This document shows positions 33,190 through 47,349 of a DNA stretch of 64,000 nt, piece after piece. The position numbers and the translations under genes were made by a program. Position 1 is the stretch's first letter. Each line of letters starts with the position of its first letter. The DNA is from Moringa oleifera (taxonomy: Eukaryota; Streptophyta; Magnoliopsida; Brassicales; Moringaceae), in contig JAJFZO010000583.1 in assembly GCA_021397835.1 (NCBI GenBank), positions 1,032,501 to 1,096,500 on the forward strand. Direction: 5' to 3'. The notes under the pieces were generated by a model. It was not told the origin of the DNA, did no database searches, and saw nothing but the letters and a program-made list of their open reading frames with translations.

Positions 33190-36100
33190 AGAGTTGAATC
33201 CCAAAGGAGTAAATGGCGTTTGTTGGGTCAGTTGATTAAATATTTTATTTTATTTTTTTTGGGGGGGGGGGGGCAATTTGGGAATAACTGAGAGATTAAG
33301 ACAAGTAAAGGAAATCTTTGATGAGAGTGTGCAGAGATAAATTGATTTGATGCATATGTTGTTTCACATCATGCAAATGATGGATTTTTGCTTCTCTGCT
33401 TAACTGTTTTTGTTATCCTTTACCTCCAGTACTTTTTTTTTTTCTTTTTATCCATTCACAGCTACGTCCAACCTCTTCAACCAATAACTGTCAAGTTTTC
33501 CCTTTTTTTCTTTTTTAAAAATAAAAAATTATTAAATGATACATATTATTTAAAATTTCGTATTTTGATAATATATTTCAATGACTGTATGGCATTTATA
33601 ATTTTAACACTAAAAAATTATGTCTGTAAATTTAAACCAGAATGGAGCAGTGGGTTTTTCTATTTTTCTTTAACAGCAACGGGATTAATGAGAGAGACAG
33701 ACACGTGTGAGGTGTTGGTAGCAAAGGAGGAAAATTTGGAAAAGGTGAAAGCCGAAAGCCCCAAAGAACGTGTTAAGTTGAGGCGCGTGAGCTACTCTCC
33801 CGTCTCGACTTGCCTTTTATTTGAAGCCAGTCAGTCAGTAAGTTAACTGAGTCGTTGCAAATTGACACCTGGCCCAGCTGTATTATTTCCGTAATTTCTA
33901 ACTTATTTTATTCATTGCCAAATGGCACGCCGTCGTTTTAGACCTTTATTAAACTCACACACATATCCGACGGAAAATGTTTCCTTTCTACCGGGTCGCG
34001 CCCAGCCAGCTGTCTTCCGGTAGTATAATACTTGGGGTGCGGCTGTTATCTCCTATCCGCCACGGCCGAATTAAATAATGGCCACATTTTGGTAGATGAC
34101 TCCCAAGTGTCTAGACAAAATTGTCCTCTTACGTGCCGCTCACTTTATTTCTATTACTTTGATGTTATATGATTTCGTACCAATTAAAATATTCTTTATT
34201 TTAACAAAATAATATTAATTGATTTTAATATCTTTATTGTCAATCAATCTCTTCTTACAGACTTATTTATTCAAAAAATAAAATAAAATATGAAAAATAA
34301 TTTTCTATGCACCCAATTATAACTTACTGAAATTTTCAGCCAATTGGACATATTTAATATTATTTTGACATAACCAAACCTTGATCATTAAATAATATGA
34401 ATAACACAACAAAGATTGAGCATAAAGACTTAAATAGGAGAACGCTCTAATGTTTGATAAAGAAATTCTTTTCAATTTAAGTCAGCATTTTAGAATATTA
34501 AATAAAAAATAAAATACAAAAATTTACTTAATTTTCAAATTTTAAAATGTATAAATGTAAAGTTTTTGTCTATGCAAAATTTATTATTTCAATTAATAAA
34601 TTGAGAGTCAATTTTTCAAATTTCTCCTTAATGTTTAGTATTTTAAGGTGTTAAAAGATCATCCCTTCATTAATTTTGATGATCATGTGCCCCTAAAGTG
34701 AGTTTTTACCAAATAGTAAAGTACAATAAATAATTAATTAGTTTTAATAGTTAATATATAATGAGATTAAATGAAAATATTTGATTTAAAAAATTTACAT
34801 TTATTCTACCAAGCTAAAGGTTTCTATACTTAAATCTTTCCTTTGAAAAAATAACTTTATATTTTAAGTTTCATCAACATCAAAATGTGAAGTCAAAAAG
34901 TGTGTCATGATCTGACGTCGATGAAGTCATGTTGCATATGATTAACAATGCATGTGCTTATGGCATTACATTTCTCATTCTTTGTAGGTTAAAAAAGAAA
35001 AATTCTATGATATTAATAAAATTAAAAAAATATTAAAAGTCATTATTACTTATTTGTAATCAAAAATCCATGTCAAAATTAAAGTGAGTTAAAATCAAAA
35101 TGAGAAATTGAATTTAAATTAAATTGTTTTACCTAAGTTTAAAGAATCAAAAACATTGTAAAATTTATTTATACGTTTATTTAAATATGAAATTAAAATA
35201 AATTGATATAAATTTATGTAAATTTTAATTAGAAATACTTAATTATTTTTATAATTATATAATAACATAGATAAATATTACTTAAAATTATATTATGCAG
35301 AAAAAATTTAAAAATATAAAACTTAAATATTATTTAATAAATATTTTAAAATAATTTAAACTCAACTCAAATCAATTAAATTAAGAGATTCAAATTAAAT
35401 CAAAATTTGTTTTGTTTTGATTTTTTTAAAAATAACGATAATATTTGAGCATAAATTTCATTTTACAATCAACAAAAAGCAAACAAGAAAGTCAAAAAAT
35501 TATATATATTATAAGCTTAAGATTATAAAAAAATAAAATTTAATTCTCAAAATAAATAACATTAAAAAAAATCTTAAAATGATCATCCTAAACATTCAAT
35601 TTTTGAAAACAATTTCTTCTAAAATCTTATGAAACAAGCATCTCAAAACAAAATTTATTCTTGATAATTAATCCTAAAAAATATATAAAAACTAATTACT
35701 TAAGTGAAAAATTAAAATTTAATGGAAAAGAATAAAACTTTGCTCTTGATTAGATGTTCTAAATAAAATTACATGGAAGTAAAATTACAACGAAATTAAC
35801 AATTAAAAATTAAAAATAATGGTTGAATATTACTAAGTGAGGTTGAAAGTAGTATTATTTGGCAAGTTCACCCACAAAACGTTTATAACTTTTGCATATT
35901 TGGTCCGATACAATTCAATTTTGTTTTTTTTTTTTTTTAGGTCCAATTTCAAGTGATTCAATTAAAATTTTGATTTAAGAAATTTTAATTTAAACCAAAT
36001 AATAAATAAATAAAAATCTTCAAGCAAATTGAATGACAAGCTTTCTCATGAATTACTTATAAAGTCTCTTTGTTTTTGTTGTTTTATTCTTGTATTACAT

Positions 36101-38561
36101 ATTTTATTATAGATAAAATTATAAGTAATTTAATTTATTGAAGAGTCAAATATTATTTTTAAATTCTTTTTAAAATTTTTAAAAAAGAAGAAAGAAAAAA
36201 TTAACAAAGATTGATATATTATGTTGAAGCAAAATTGCCCATACTTACAACCTAAAATCACAGATAATATGAAGTTACAAAATTACCCACTGTAATTATC
36301 CACTGGTATAAACTCCCCATACCCAACACTTCCAAATTAGGAAGGGAAAATCATTTTGGTTTAGGTGGCAGAGACAACCGACGGTGTGTGAGTGTGTGCT
36401 TTGCAGGCTGTTGGGTGGAAACAGTTAATGGCCATCCCAAATTCAGAAAGAATGGGAAAATAAGCAATGCCACTAAGGGCGAGTTGGGTGGTTTTCTTTA
36501 ATTTGCATGAAGAATTCATGTGGGCCCCTTATAACTTTCTCCACAGAACCCGCAGATTCATACATTTAAGACGAACATCACCACAGATTTCTGAAAACTA
36601 CTGGGAAATCACCTGCCTCACTGTATCAACTTTATGCTCATAACTGTACAGGTACAAGTGTCCCACTCATACATTATCTGCCCAAAAGGAGGCCAATAAA
36701 ACAAGATTTCATTAAAACGGGAAAGCAACAACACACACTGTAGTGTAAAAACGCTAATGAATATCCACCGATTTGACTTCTCTCCTAATTTCAACTGTAC
36801 CCAATTTATCTTTTTCTTTTTTAAAAAAATATATTTTATTTATTTTTATATTAATATAATAAAATATAATTTCTATTTAACATCTTGATTAGCACATTAC
36901 TCTGATCCTAATGGTCTCCTGCTATGGCATCATATTAGCACACGAGGGTATATATTCCAAATCCTAACAACGCGTTTCATGCGCTTTCTCGAGTTATTTA
37001 TCAATTATTATAATATTTGCTTTTATATTATTAATTAAGGTAACCATTAGAATATACAATAAGCGACAATGGACATAAATGACGGTCCATATCTTATTAT
37101 TTGCTTTCCATTATTCTACATAATGAATGATAAGGACATTCCCTAGCTACCCCATTACAATACATGATCATGATTTTATTATTATATAATAATATAATAT
37201 ATCTCTAAAGTACATAGTTTTTTTTGTTGGATTAGTGCAAATAATCATGGTTCATGTCTGGGTTTTAAGCATTGTTCTTTGCATTCTATTTCTTTTTTCA
37301 TTTGGATTTTTTATTAAAAAATTACTATATTTTATTTTTTAATTGATTAAATTAAATTGCTTGCAGCGCAAGAACAGAAACAAAATTAAAAGATATAGGA
37401 AAACAGAGACGAACAAAAACATTAAGATTTTTATCATCCATTGTATAAGAAATGGATTTTCCCGGGAAAGCCGAGTGCCTCAAATTATGGGATACTCTCC
37501 TTAATTAAGGAACATATAATAAGACTCTTGAATTAAAATAAGTTTTTCTTTGTAACTGAGTGGTAGTAATGCCCCTTGGTGTCTGCTATACAACAAAAGA
37601 TCTCCTAGGTACCCAAGAGATACAAGGTTCCTATAAATTCATAATATAAAATTTTTAAAAATTTAAAATAATTATTTATATAATAATATATAAAAGTTAT
37701 GAGTCTCAGCACTTCAATTTATTAAAATTAAATATTTTTAATTTTAATATATTAAATTATTATATATTAATTAAATTTTATTAAAAAATTTAAAATTTAC
37801 GAATATTCAAATTGAATGTCATATATAATGAATTTTGATTTGAAATTTTTAATAAATATAAAAAAAATTTAAGTTATCATCACAAAAATTTTTAAAAGTT
37901 TTTAAATATTAAAATATATTTTTTAAATATTAATATTATTAAAATTTAAAAATAAGTAAATATAAATTTATATAAAAAATTATTTAAATTTGATAAATAA
38001 AATAAATAATTTATTTAAATTATTTTGAGATATTTTAGCAACTAAAATAATTTTTATAATTCTTTAAATTAAAATTTAATTTAGATTAAATTATTATATT
38101 AATATTAAATTTATTATTTTTAAGCATAAAAATTAATAATAATATTAAAATAAATATTAAAATTTTATAAAAAATTTATTTGAATATTTTTGAAAAATTT
38201 AATATGACTAAAATTATTAAAATTTTTATACCATCAGCACCTGGAAGTGACTCCTCCTCGTTCATAATTAATTTGATTGTTGATTTGTGAAGGGAGGCAG
38301 GTTTGCAATTAAGTTAGAGAGAGATGAAAAATAGGAGAGGGGTAGCGTACATGAATTATGTAGAGAGCAAGATGGTGAAGCGATAAAATGGTGGAAACAG
38401 GTGGAGCCCATCTCACCTGTTTTTGGTGTTATACATGATAACAACTGAAAGGGACAACTGAGAGCATATAATGTTTACGATATCAATGTTCCTTCCTTTC
38501 AGTATAGTAGAAGATTCAAACCCTCATTATGCCATTTGGGTTTTACTTAATTATTTTAATT

Positions 38562-38598
<37 letters not shown>

Positions 38599-40730
38599 AA
38601 GACAGTACCCTAATCATTTGGGGTACCCTCCTTCTTTGATCCTCTTTTTCTTTTATTTTATTACAAAATTATTTATTGGTTTCGATTTTATGGTAAGCTT
38701 GCATGCTCATCTATGCCCCGGAGTTGAAGCAATAATAGATTAATGGTGCGATTCAATAAATATGTAAAATCTTAAAATACTTCAAAATAATTAAACATTA
38801 TATGTTTGATGCTTCCAAAAATTTAAGATTTTATTTATATTAATAACTTTGTTTACTTTTTTTTTCAGTTTTTTCGTTTTTTTTTGTTTATATTATTTTG
38901 TTATAGCTTAATGCATGATTCTTTTAATTTCTTTTGAGCAGTGTTTCCAAAAAAATAGAACAGTTTTATGGGAACACAAATTTCTAATTATTTCTGGTTT
39001 CTGCATTGTTTAAATTTTTAATAATATTTTTTATTTTAAAACCTTAAAAATGTCAAAATAAAAATGAAATACTATTTAAAGAATTACTTTTTTCCCCAAA
39101 TATAATTAAATGTTATTGAAAACACCAGCTATAGTTGCTTTCTCAATAAGATTTAAGAATGATTTTGCATAGAGAATTTAATATTAATAAAATTTTACTT
39201 AAATTTCAATATATTAAAAAAATAAATCAATCATTTTATACATTAAAAAATAAAATTTATTTATTTATTTATATTATAAAATAAAAATAAAATTATGTGA
39301 GTTCTACATGAATTTTAGAACTGAAGAATGAAAGTGACAAACCTAAACCCTTTCATTCTTAATTTCAAGTTGAATTGGCATTCTACTCTCTATTATTTTA
39401 TTCTCCAAATTTTCATATTTATGTTTTAAATTTATATATTTATGACTTAAAACTTAATTTATGGTTATAAATTATAGTTTATTTTATGTTTGTGAGATTT
39501 AAAAATTTATTGATAGATGATTATACATTGTTACTTATGACTATTGATTGGCAATATAAATTCAATATTGTTTTTTTAAATAGTATTAATTACGAGACAA
39601 AGAAATTATAATAATTTTTTATTTTTAATGTATTTTATAAATATAATTTTAAGTAATATTTATCTATATTTTTTAATATTATAATAATTATTACATATAT
39701 ATATTTTAATTAAAAACATACAAATTTACTTAAAAGATATATAAGTAAATTTATAATAGTTTATTTTGATTAAGGGTTAATGAGATTCTGTTTCCCATTC
39801 CTAGGAGTTGAGTAAATAATTTATTTTGAAATTGGTTTCTTATCTTGATTATTGTTTATTTTAATTATTATGCATTTCAATTTTTATCCATTTTGATCAC
39901 AAGTAAGTAAATATGCTCATAGTGTGTTTACTAATTTCGAGCTAGGAATCAAAATGAATCTCACATTTTTTATTGTTTTATCATGGAATAGAAGTGAAAT
40001 TACATGGATCTGAAATGAACCTGCGATTGAGAAATGGGACCGGCAAACTTAATCCTGGATTAGCATTTCCATTCTTGAATCTTAAGTTAAATTATTATCC
40101 TATCCTCCATGCTTTTGTATTTATGATTTAAAACTTATTTTATGTTTATAATTTAAAACTTATATTTATTTTATATTTATATTCTATAACTTTATTGATG
40201 AACGATTATATATTGTCACTTATGATTACATCAATTGATAATGTAAAGTTATTATTTTTTTAAAAAATTATTCATTATTGAAACAAAAAATTTTTAATTT
40301 TAATTTTTTGTAATATATTTTATAAAAATATAATTTTAAATAATATTTATCTATATTTTCTTAGTATTGTAATAATTATTAGAATATACAATATAATTAA
40401 AGATATACAAATCTACTTAAAAGATATACAAAGTAAATTATAACAATTCAATTGCATTTTGAGTTGAAGTAAATGTACGAATAAGATTTTGATTCCGATT
40501 TTTGGAGACCAAATGAATAACTTAATTTGAATTTGATTATTCATTTCAATCCTATGCATTCTAATTTCTTCCATGAATAAAATATTTAATTTTGTTTATA
40601 TCATTTTTATTTTATAAAAAACAGAAAAGATATTGTACTTATTTTTTATTTTATATAATTTATTTTTTATAAATTTTATGTAATTTTAAATTAATTATAT
40701 ATATTATAAATTAATATTAAACTTAGCAAT
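33190..40730. other. Long A/T-rich intergenic region
   Basis: About 7.5 kb with no convincing gene. It includes a 13-base G run (33261-33273) and several kilobases of extreme A/T richness (34.1-36.2, 37.6-38.2 and 38.8-40.7 kb). Islands of ordinary composition lie near 33.85-34.14, 36.28-36.99 and 38.24-38.72 kb, in which I recognise no protein, tRNA or microRNA precursor. Part of 33.2-34.1 kb should be the TCP promoter. Confidence 0.55.
38567..38594. repeat. (CT)14 microsatellite
   Basis: A pure 28-base CT run in the A/T-rich intergenic region. Confidence 0.95.
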
Positions 40731-40734
40731 TGAC

Positions 40735-40941
40735 GGAGATCAATTGTTAAATTAGTCATTAAATTTAGCGAACAATTCTAATCGATCGCTAAAATCATCG
40801 TTATCCTACAACGTTTTCACGATTTTTTTGGTCCGTCACTAAATTAGTGATGGATTTCAGATTCGGTTGTTATTTTCATTGATGATAATCATTTTTGCTA
40901 TCGATAAAATTTATTATTAAAAATTAATTTTTTTGTAATAG
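40735..40941 (-). mobile_element. Possible CACTA-type transposon end
   Basis: On the minus strand the segment begins CTATTACAAAAAAATTAAT, resembling the CACTACAAAAAAA terminus of plant CACTA elements with a few changes. Just inside it is the palindrome TCACTAA-A-TTAGTGA next to GTCCGTCACT and GTGATGGATTT, motifs often seen in CACTA subterminal DNA. The other end was not found, and the left limit is arbitrary. Confidence 0.35.
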
Positions 40942-40961
40942 ATCACATTGAGGATTGATCT

Positions 40962-41133
40962 AATGTGAGAACTGAGTCGATCATATTAAAATCGAATTAG
41001 CTTTGATGTGAAAGTTGAATTAATTATATCAAAAATTAGATTTATTTAATGTGAGAACTGATCGATCATATTAGAATCAAATTAGTTTTGATGTGAGAAC
41101 TAATTCAATCACATTTGGTATAAGAATTAAATC
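40962..41133. repeat. Two imperfect tandem copies, period 86 bp
   Basis: AATGTGAGAACTGA, then TCGATCATATTA and TTTGATGTGA, recur from 40962 and from 41048 in the same order. Further related fragments (AATGTGAGG, CACATTGAGG) continue to about 41490, so the whole stretch may be part of a decayed LTR. Confidence 0.65.
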
Positions 41134-41689
41134 TATAACTTGATGTAAGATTGAAGTCAACCACATTGGATTACATTTGAAATCCAATGTGAGGTCAAAC
41201 TCGATCATATGGGTAATACGTTAGACTGGAAAAGTTGGTAAACCACATCATAGGTATGATAAAAATGATGAATGCTGTATAGATGAGAAATTTCTAATCT
41301 CTCCGGTTCATTCACTTATTTTTGTCGATTTGACATCGATTTTGAACTTGTTATTAATATTTTACTGATCTGGCATCGCTTTATTATTCTAATTAGCTTA
41401 CCGATTTGGCATCGATTTATTATTCCTTCTGTTACTATCTGAAACCTAATGTGCAGTCAAGATTGTTCACATTGAGGTAAAACATGCAGTGAAGATTATT
41501 TATATCGAATTCTCGACCTCTCATTGGGGTAGAATGTACTCAAGTCAATCTCGATTTGACAATGGGTAGAATGTGCTTCTATAAGATATTCTCAACTTGA
41601 CATCAAGAGTATAGAATGCTTAAAATCAAGCAGCGGATGCACTTTTGACTTCCATGTTCGATTGAATGTTCTGAGTTATCATTGCCTCA

Positions 41690-42840
41690 TTGACTGGATT
41701 GGGAGAAACCATTGCGAGAGATTGAGCTGTGTGAGTTCCTTTCTTACATCTTCCATGAGTTGCAGGAGAGAAAGAAAGTGATCGACTTCTAGTTTGATCA
41801 TGGTAGATTATTGTACGAAGGTAGAATGGTCTTGCCTCGAACATCAAATCTTGTACCACATTTCTCATTGAGTATCAGCACTGGTCCATTGGGAACATTT
41901 TGGAAAAGTAAAAACATATAAAACGCTACCTGCAAATGTGTGTTGGGTAGGCATAAAGCAAGCAGTAAGTGAATTTGCGCAAAAATGTGAAATGTGTTAA
42001 TGGAGTTGACAACAAACTTTATCAAAGGACTATTACTTTTCAATTTGCCCATTTCATAACTATTAAACACCCTTTCTCAGCTTAGGTGGTGGCAGAATTT
42101 TCTCTCAAGTTTGTGGTCACATTGCATGGTACTCCAGACCCCGTTATCTCAGATAGGAATAAGGTGTTTGTGAGTTATTTTTGATGGAGCTGCTCTACTT
42201 GCAAGGAAGACAATTACGCCTTGGCTAAGTGAGCTACAGACAAACAATTAGGTGTTCCACGCCACGGTAGGGCTAAGTTAGGAGAATTCAATATATGATT
42301 AATCTAGACCAATGGAGGGAAGTCTCCAAACCGACAAACACCTATTGGTGCTACAACAACCGAAGATCGAGAATCTGGGCTAAGTGGTTGATGTTGACAA
42401 AGTGTTGGTATAATACAAGTTTTCATGCGGCCATAAGGTGCACACTGGTTGGTGTCTACCAACATGTCAACAGAAAGGCAGATGTCCGAGAATCAGGATG
42501 TTTATTTGGATGATCTTAAGATTCATTTATTGAGGGCTCAATAAAAGATGAATGCGTGGATATGAAAGAAGCTTAGCCCATACAAAGAGAAAACATTGAC
42601 AGCTAAGAAGAATGAAAACTTAACAGCATGCTACTACAATCCGTTTGAACTGGTATCTTATGTCTCATAATTGACTTGAAAGAGCCATGTCATGAAAAAG
42701 TACACCTCAATGGCACTAAAGCTTGCACATCATCCCTTTTGCTCATACATACAAAAGAATGAAACAGAGGCAGTTGCTTAAAATGCATTTGGTTAATGGT
42801 GGATTTCATTTTTATTAGCTGCCGGTGATGCATTTCATTG
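41690..42840 (+). pseudogene. Ty3/gypsy integrase relic
   Basis: Plus-strand gypsy polyprotein pieces with frameshifts and stops. A pre-integrase stretch near 41.8 kb reads LLYEGRMVLPRTSNLVPHFS and is followed by CKCVLGRHKA-like sequence. Integrase core near 42.09-42.18 kb reads FVVTLHGTPDPVISDRNKVF. A later core motif near 42.4 kb reads CWYNTSFHAAIRCT. The chromodomain-proximal NENLTACYYNPFELVS lies near 42.62 kb. No gag, protease or intact RT accompanies it. Orientation is opposite to the gypsy element at 21.7-24.4 kb. Confidence 0.85.
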
Positions 42841-44390
42841 ATGGAACATATTGTAGATTTGATGTAGTAGATTATTCACATTCTCTTTATTTGTTATTTA
42901 TTTATTATCCTTGAAATCCTTTTTTTAATGAAAGTTTTATTATTTAATTGTGTATCTAAAGGTTTCATTCGCAAATAAAAAAGGCAAAAAAAAAAAAAAA
43001 AAAACTTTCATCTGAATTATTTGACAACAGCGAGCTTTCTTTTTAATTGTGCCCTGAGATGGTCTCAACTATCAAAAATAAGGAGAGGAAGAAAAACAAA
43101 AATGAAACCCCTTTAAAAAGTAGTGCTTGAGAAGTAAATCATTTTATGAGGCCCATAATTGGATCCAAATCCAATGGAGTTACCTAATATAAATTTATTA
43201 ATGCATTGTCTCACACAGTGTGTTAATAAACGATTGGATAAGTACTGCTTGTTTTGTCCAGATTTAGCAATAAATTTTCCTCCATTAATCCAAATTGTAG
43301 CATGGTACCCCATTGCCATTTACAAATAATCATTGAAAGTTAAGGAAACAAATTTATAAATCATGCCCATTAAAGAATAAACACAGGGAAAAGTTACAAA
43401 TATTATATAAATCATAGAAAAATTAAGTCACACTGGGCGACTCCTTATCCTGCTTAGAAGTAATTATAACAGAGAAACAGTTCATGAAAGAAAAAAAGTG
43501 TTCATCCACCATTTAGGAGAGAAGCTTCCATCATTACATGTCTATTCTAAAGTACGCTTTCTTTATGAAAATATTAGCCTACTTGGCCAACAAGTTCTTT
43601 TATAAGTATCATCATCTTGCTGACAATACTCATTCAGAGTCATCATACGTCACTTTTGTGTCTGCATTTTTTTAAAATATCATGCCTCCAAATAATTCTT
43701 TAAATAGATGACACAAAATTAGTTCAAAATGCTCACCTTGATGCAAATGCTACTCACAGATTTATCATTCAAAATTCTCCAAATCCAAGTGCAACTTCAA
43801 TAAAAATATAAAAAAATTAAAATTCATTTTGCTTTCTAATTTCATCTAACATAGTTCTTCTGCATAAGATATCATGTTTAGTGAGCACCAAACAAGAACT
43901 GTAAAATAGTATTTAAATCTTGCACTAGATGAAAAATTGATCGTTTTTCAGAGAGGTGAAGCCATAAGTTTTTGTGGTTTACTGGTTGGAAGGGAAAATG
44001 AATCAAGATAAGGGAGGAATAACAGCTGGGTTTACACCTTAGGAAGGTCGGGGATGGAGATGTGGCAGCAGCTGAGACAGGGGAGATTCAAGATCCAGGC
44101 AGAGCTTCCTATGTCTAAAAAACTGCCCAGTAGCGATACCAATGTGGCATTTAGTGATCATCATGTTACATTATCTTGAACCAGAAGATAACCATACAGA
44201 TATACTATATAGCATGCATGACTATCATTGGAGAAAACCCCTAGCGCAAAAGCATTATAATTTAAAGGAAAACCATTGTAATTGATCCAAATAGCTAAAC
44301 AACCATCACATTCAAGATATTTAAAATTCCTTGTCCTATCAGAAAAAGTGAACTACGTAACTTATCCGTGGCACAGCCAATGAGACTACA
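42841..44390. other. Spacer downstream of the EAPP-like gene
   Basis: No recognisable protein or RNA gene. A pure A-run lies near 42988-43004. The part adjoining 44390 should be the 3' UTR of the minus-strand EAPP-like gene. Confidence 0.5.
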
Positions 44391-45576
44391 TCAAGACTCA
44401 CTTGGGATTATATTGAAGAAATGGTATACCTCATCACTGTCAATGACACCAACCTCTGTTGAACAGATAGAGCAGCAGACAGGCTTGAATATCTCACTGC
44501 AAGCAGGATCCACTTCACTCTCACCAGATTCTCTCTTTCTCTTGCCTCTTTTTGGTTTTACCCTGTTCTTCCTCACTTGGTCACTTTCAATCTTGCAGTT
44601 GACAACAAAAACTGCCCTGTACTGGGTCACATATTTCTCATGCCTACAAAATCGTTATCAAGCTGAGTAATGGCGAACATAGGGATGCATCATACTCCAA
44701 TCACAATTTAACAATGTGCATTGTGACTTCAACTGTATGGAATCGCATGTATAAGAAAAGTTAAATGATGAAAATGTCTCTCCGTTCGCGTAATTAAGCT
44801 TTTCATTCTAATCCAGTTCCCAAGTCATTTATCTAATTTTTGTGGAAACTAACAAAGCTTAAGTGTAGCTGGCTTTTCTTAGTACTTTCATATGTCCACC
44901 AATACTTAGTCTTTTCCAATGAAGTCCACAACTGAGTTTTACTTTATCTTCCTTACCATATTTTTTCTTTGCTGCCATATTGTATGTCACAAATCAAATA
45001 TTAGATTGACTTAATTTGGAATTTCCTGGACCTATTTTATCGGACAAAGACCCCTTCTTCGCATTTCTGATATGGGATGTAGGTTATGAGACCACGTTCC
45101 TCACCAAGAAAAGAGCATGGCAATGCCAGCTGATTGTAAGTTATTACATTTCAAGATAAGTTAATACTAGATCATGCACATCTTGATACAGATACGCAAA
45201 AGATTTCTAGTCAAACAATCTGTCTGTCTGACAATCAAGACATTCCATTTGTGTTTAGATGATGCACAATGACCAAAAGAAAAATCTGAAAAAGAGTAGT
45301 GATTAAAACTCTCTCTAGTCAGTCTAACTAATCTATAACTTACATTATCTGTATTTACATACATAAATCGGAAATGAGACCATTTCTACATAACACAACG
45401 TTGGATAAAACTGTAACTCCTTCATTAAGTAACAAGGTAAATGATGGAGTCATTTTGACAAAGTTAAACAAACTGAAAATAATCAATAAAGAGAGACCGT
45501 TTTGCCCAAAAAAGGAGTACACTTAACCTTAAATGTATGGCTCCATTTTCCAAGTAAATAAGATACTGAAGAAGAT

Positions 45577-45621
<45 letters not shown>

Positions 45622-47349
45622 CCATTTTCTTTCTAAAAAAAAAAAAATGCAAACAACAAACCATGGAAAAACACAGATCCAGGGATAAATAAAAACAGAG
45701 AAAAAGAAATTTTAATTCTATGAGCATTAACATAGAGCCTCATGCACATACCTTTGGCACTCTAAGCACAAAGTGGTGAAACAAGCTGGGCAGCTAAGCA
45801 CAGCATCAGAAGTACGCCCTCCTCTCTTCTTGTGTACCCAAAGTTCATCTTTCTCATCAAGATCAGGATCGTAAAATTCTGGTTTGATGGAGTAGTCTAT
45901 TTCATCGTCATCAGAAACTGTAGTTCAACAAGCCAACATTTGAATATTGCATGGAACAAAGTAGGTATTCCATCTCATATACAAATCAGAATCCGCAAAA
46001 ACTTGTCTGATTGTCCTTCACACTGATTCATTAAAAGCTCTGTTGAACATAATGAATGCAGATACTCACAATTTTTTCACAAAAGATTCATCACTTTTAA
46101 AGAAATACACATCTAAAATATATTGATCGCCTGAGAAGTTTGAGAGTAAAAAATGGGACCCTAACGATGTGGTTTTGGTGGAGAATCATACAAAAGAATG
46201 AATTGATCGATGTTAATGATAGCCATTATGCATTCTACTAATTGCTGAAATCTTCGGAAAATCACAACATGCAGTCCATTTGTTCGCAGATATCAAGTCA
46301 GAATTAATAAATTATTATATATATTGACACATAACAGCAAGAAGGTCTATGCGTTAGCTGGGGAAATTGGGAATGGTTAATGATAACCTAGTCAAACACA
46401 TTCTTAAGTAAGTGGTGATTATTCAAAAAAAGCACATATATTGTCAATCAGCACTGATATATGCACAGCATTTTACCACAGTTCAACAATACTAGCCCAC
46501 TTTCCTATTGATCTTACCTGATAAATCAGCATTGCTAATTATATTTTTCATTTTTGCAATGGCTTGCTGAGAACAGCGAAAACAAAGCTATTCTGCTAAT
46601 CTCATTTAGGTGAATCGTCCTTTGACCCAAGATAATCTAATTGACCAAGATCACTCATTCATATGCTAAAAAGAGGGGCATGAGTTGCAGGAATAAAATA
46701 TTTGACATACATGATTTAATTGTTTGCAGCCACACCACATAAATTCAAATAGATTTAATGGTACTAGGGAATATCATGCCAGACATAGAGTTAATGAGAT
46801 GAAGAATAAATAAAAGCAAAACATTTTATCCATGAAGAAGAAATACCTCAAATATTGATCAATTCTAAAATTGTTTTGCTTCATAAAGATGACATTTCTT
46901 ACTTAAAAAATGAAGGATATATTTGACGGATATAAGTCAGAAACCAGCCCGAGTAAGTTCGTCCGTTGAATGATCGTATTAGAAAAAGATGCAATAAGTT
47001 GCTTTTTGGTCAAATTCAATAAAAATTCAACTAAAAAGATACCTTATGGTAGCTGGTCGATATGAAAAGCTACAGAATTCACTAAGGAAGAGGCAACACA
47101 ACCTGTAAGGAAAAATACAAGCAGATATTGCACCCATTGTAGCACCGTACAGTCATAACCAGCAAACAACCCATAATTCATTACCCAGCGGCTGATTCCA
47201 GGGCAAGAAAAACCGCACACATGCATCATAACGTAGAAATAGAGACTGAAGAAAGTAGGGAAATAACCTGTTTGCTGCGAATGTGTAGGGGAGGGCACGC
47301 TGTTTTCCTCCATATCTCTCTCTCTCTTTCCAGGTACCTGGTATGGCAT
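44391..47349 (-). CDS. EAPP: E2F-associated phosphoprotein (EAPP)-like protein
   Basis: In animals EAPP is a nuclear phosphoprotein that binds activating E2F factors; the plant homologue is little studied. Three minus-strand exons join in phase: 47268-47349, 45752-45917 and 44391-44643 (stop TGA), giving 166 residues. The family signature is present: an acidic DDDEIDYSIKPEFYDPDLDE, then DELWVHKKRGGRTSDAVLSC, then the zinc-ribbon-like CPACFTTLCLECQRHEKY, YRAVFVVNC and a second cysteine set CCSICSTEVGV near the C-terminus, ending YHFFNII. A basic stretch (KPKRGKRKRE) could be a nuclear signal. Two starts are possible: the ATG at 47349, or the one at 47313 giving MEENSVP, 12 residues shorter. 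Intron 1 is 1.35 kb. The protein is compact, lacking the longer N-terminus of animal EAPP. Confidence 0.9.
45589..45618. repeat. (GA)15 microsatellite
   Basis: A pure 30-base GA run in intron 2 of the EAPP-like gene, preceded by interrupted GA repeats from 45574. Confidence 0.95.

Noticed and set aside
33388..33846. 152-codon open frame upstream of the TCP gene
   Set aside because: Phe/Leu/Tyr-rich from T-runs, with no homology that I recognise. It probably lies in distal promoter DNA.
36280..36990. Possible microRNA or noncoding RNA island
   Set aside because: I looked for known plant microRNA sequences and long fold-backs and found none. Kept only as a compositional note.
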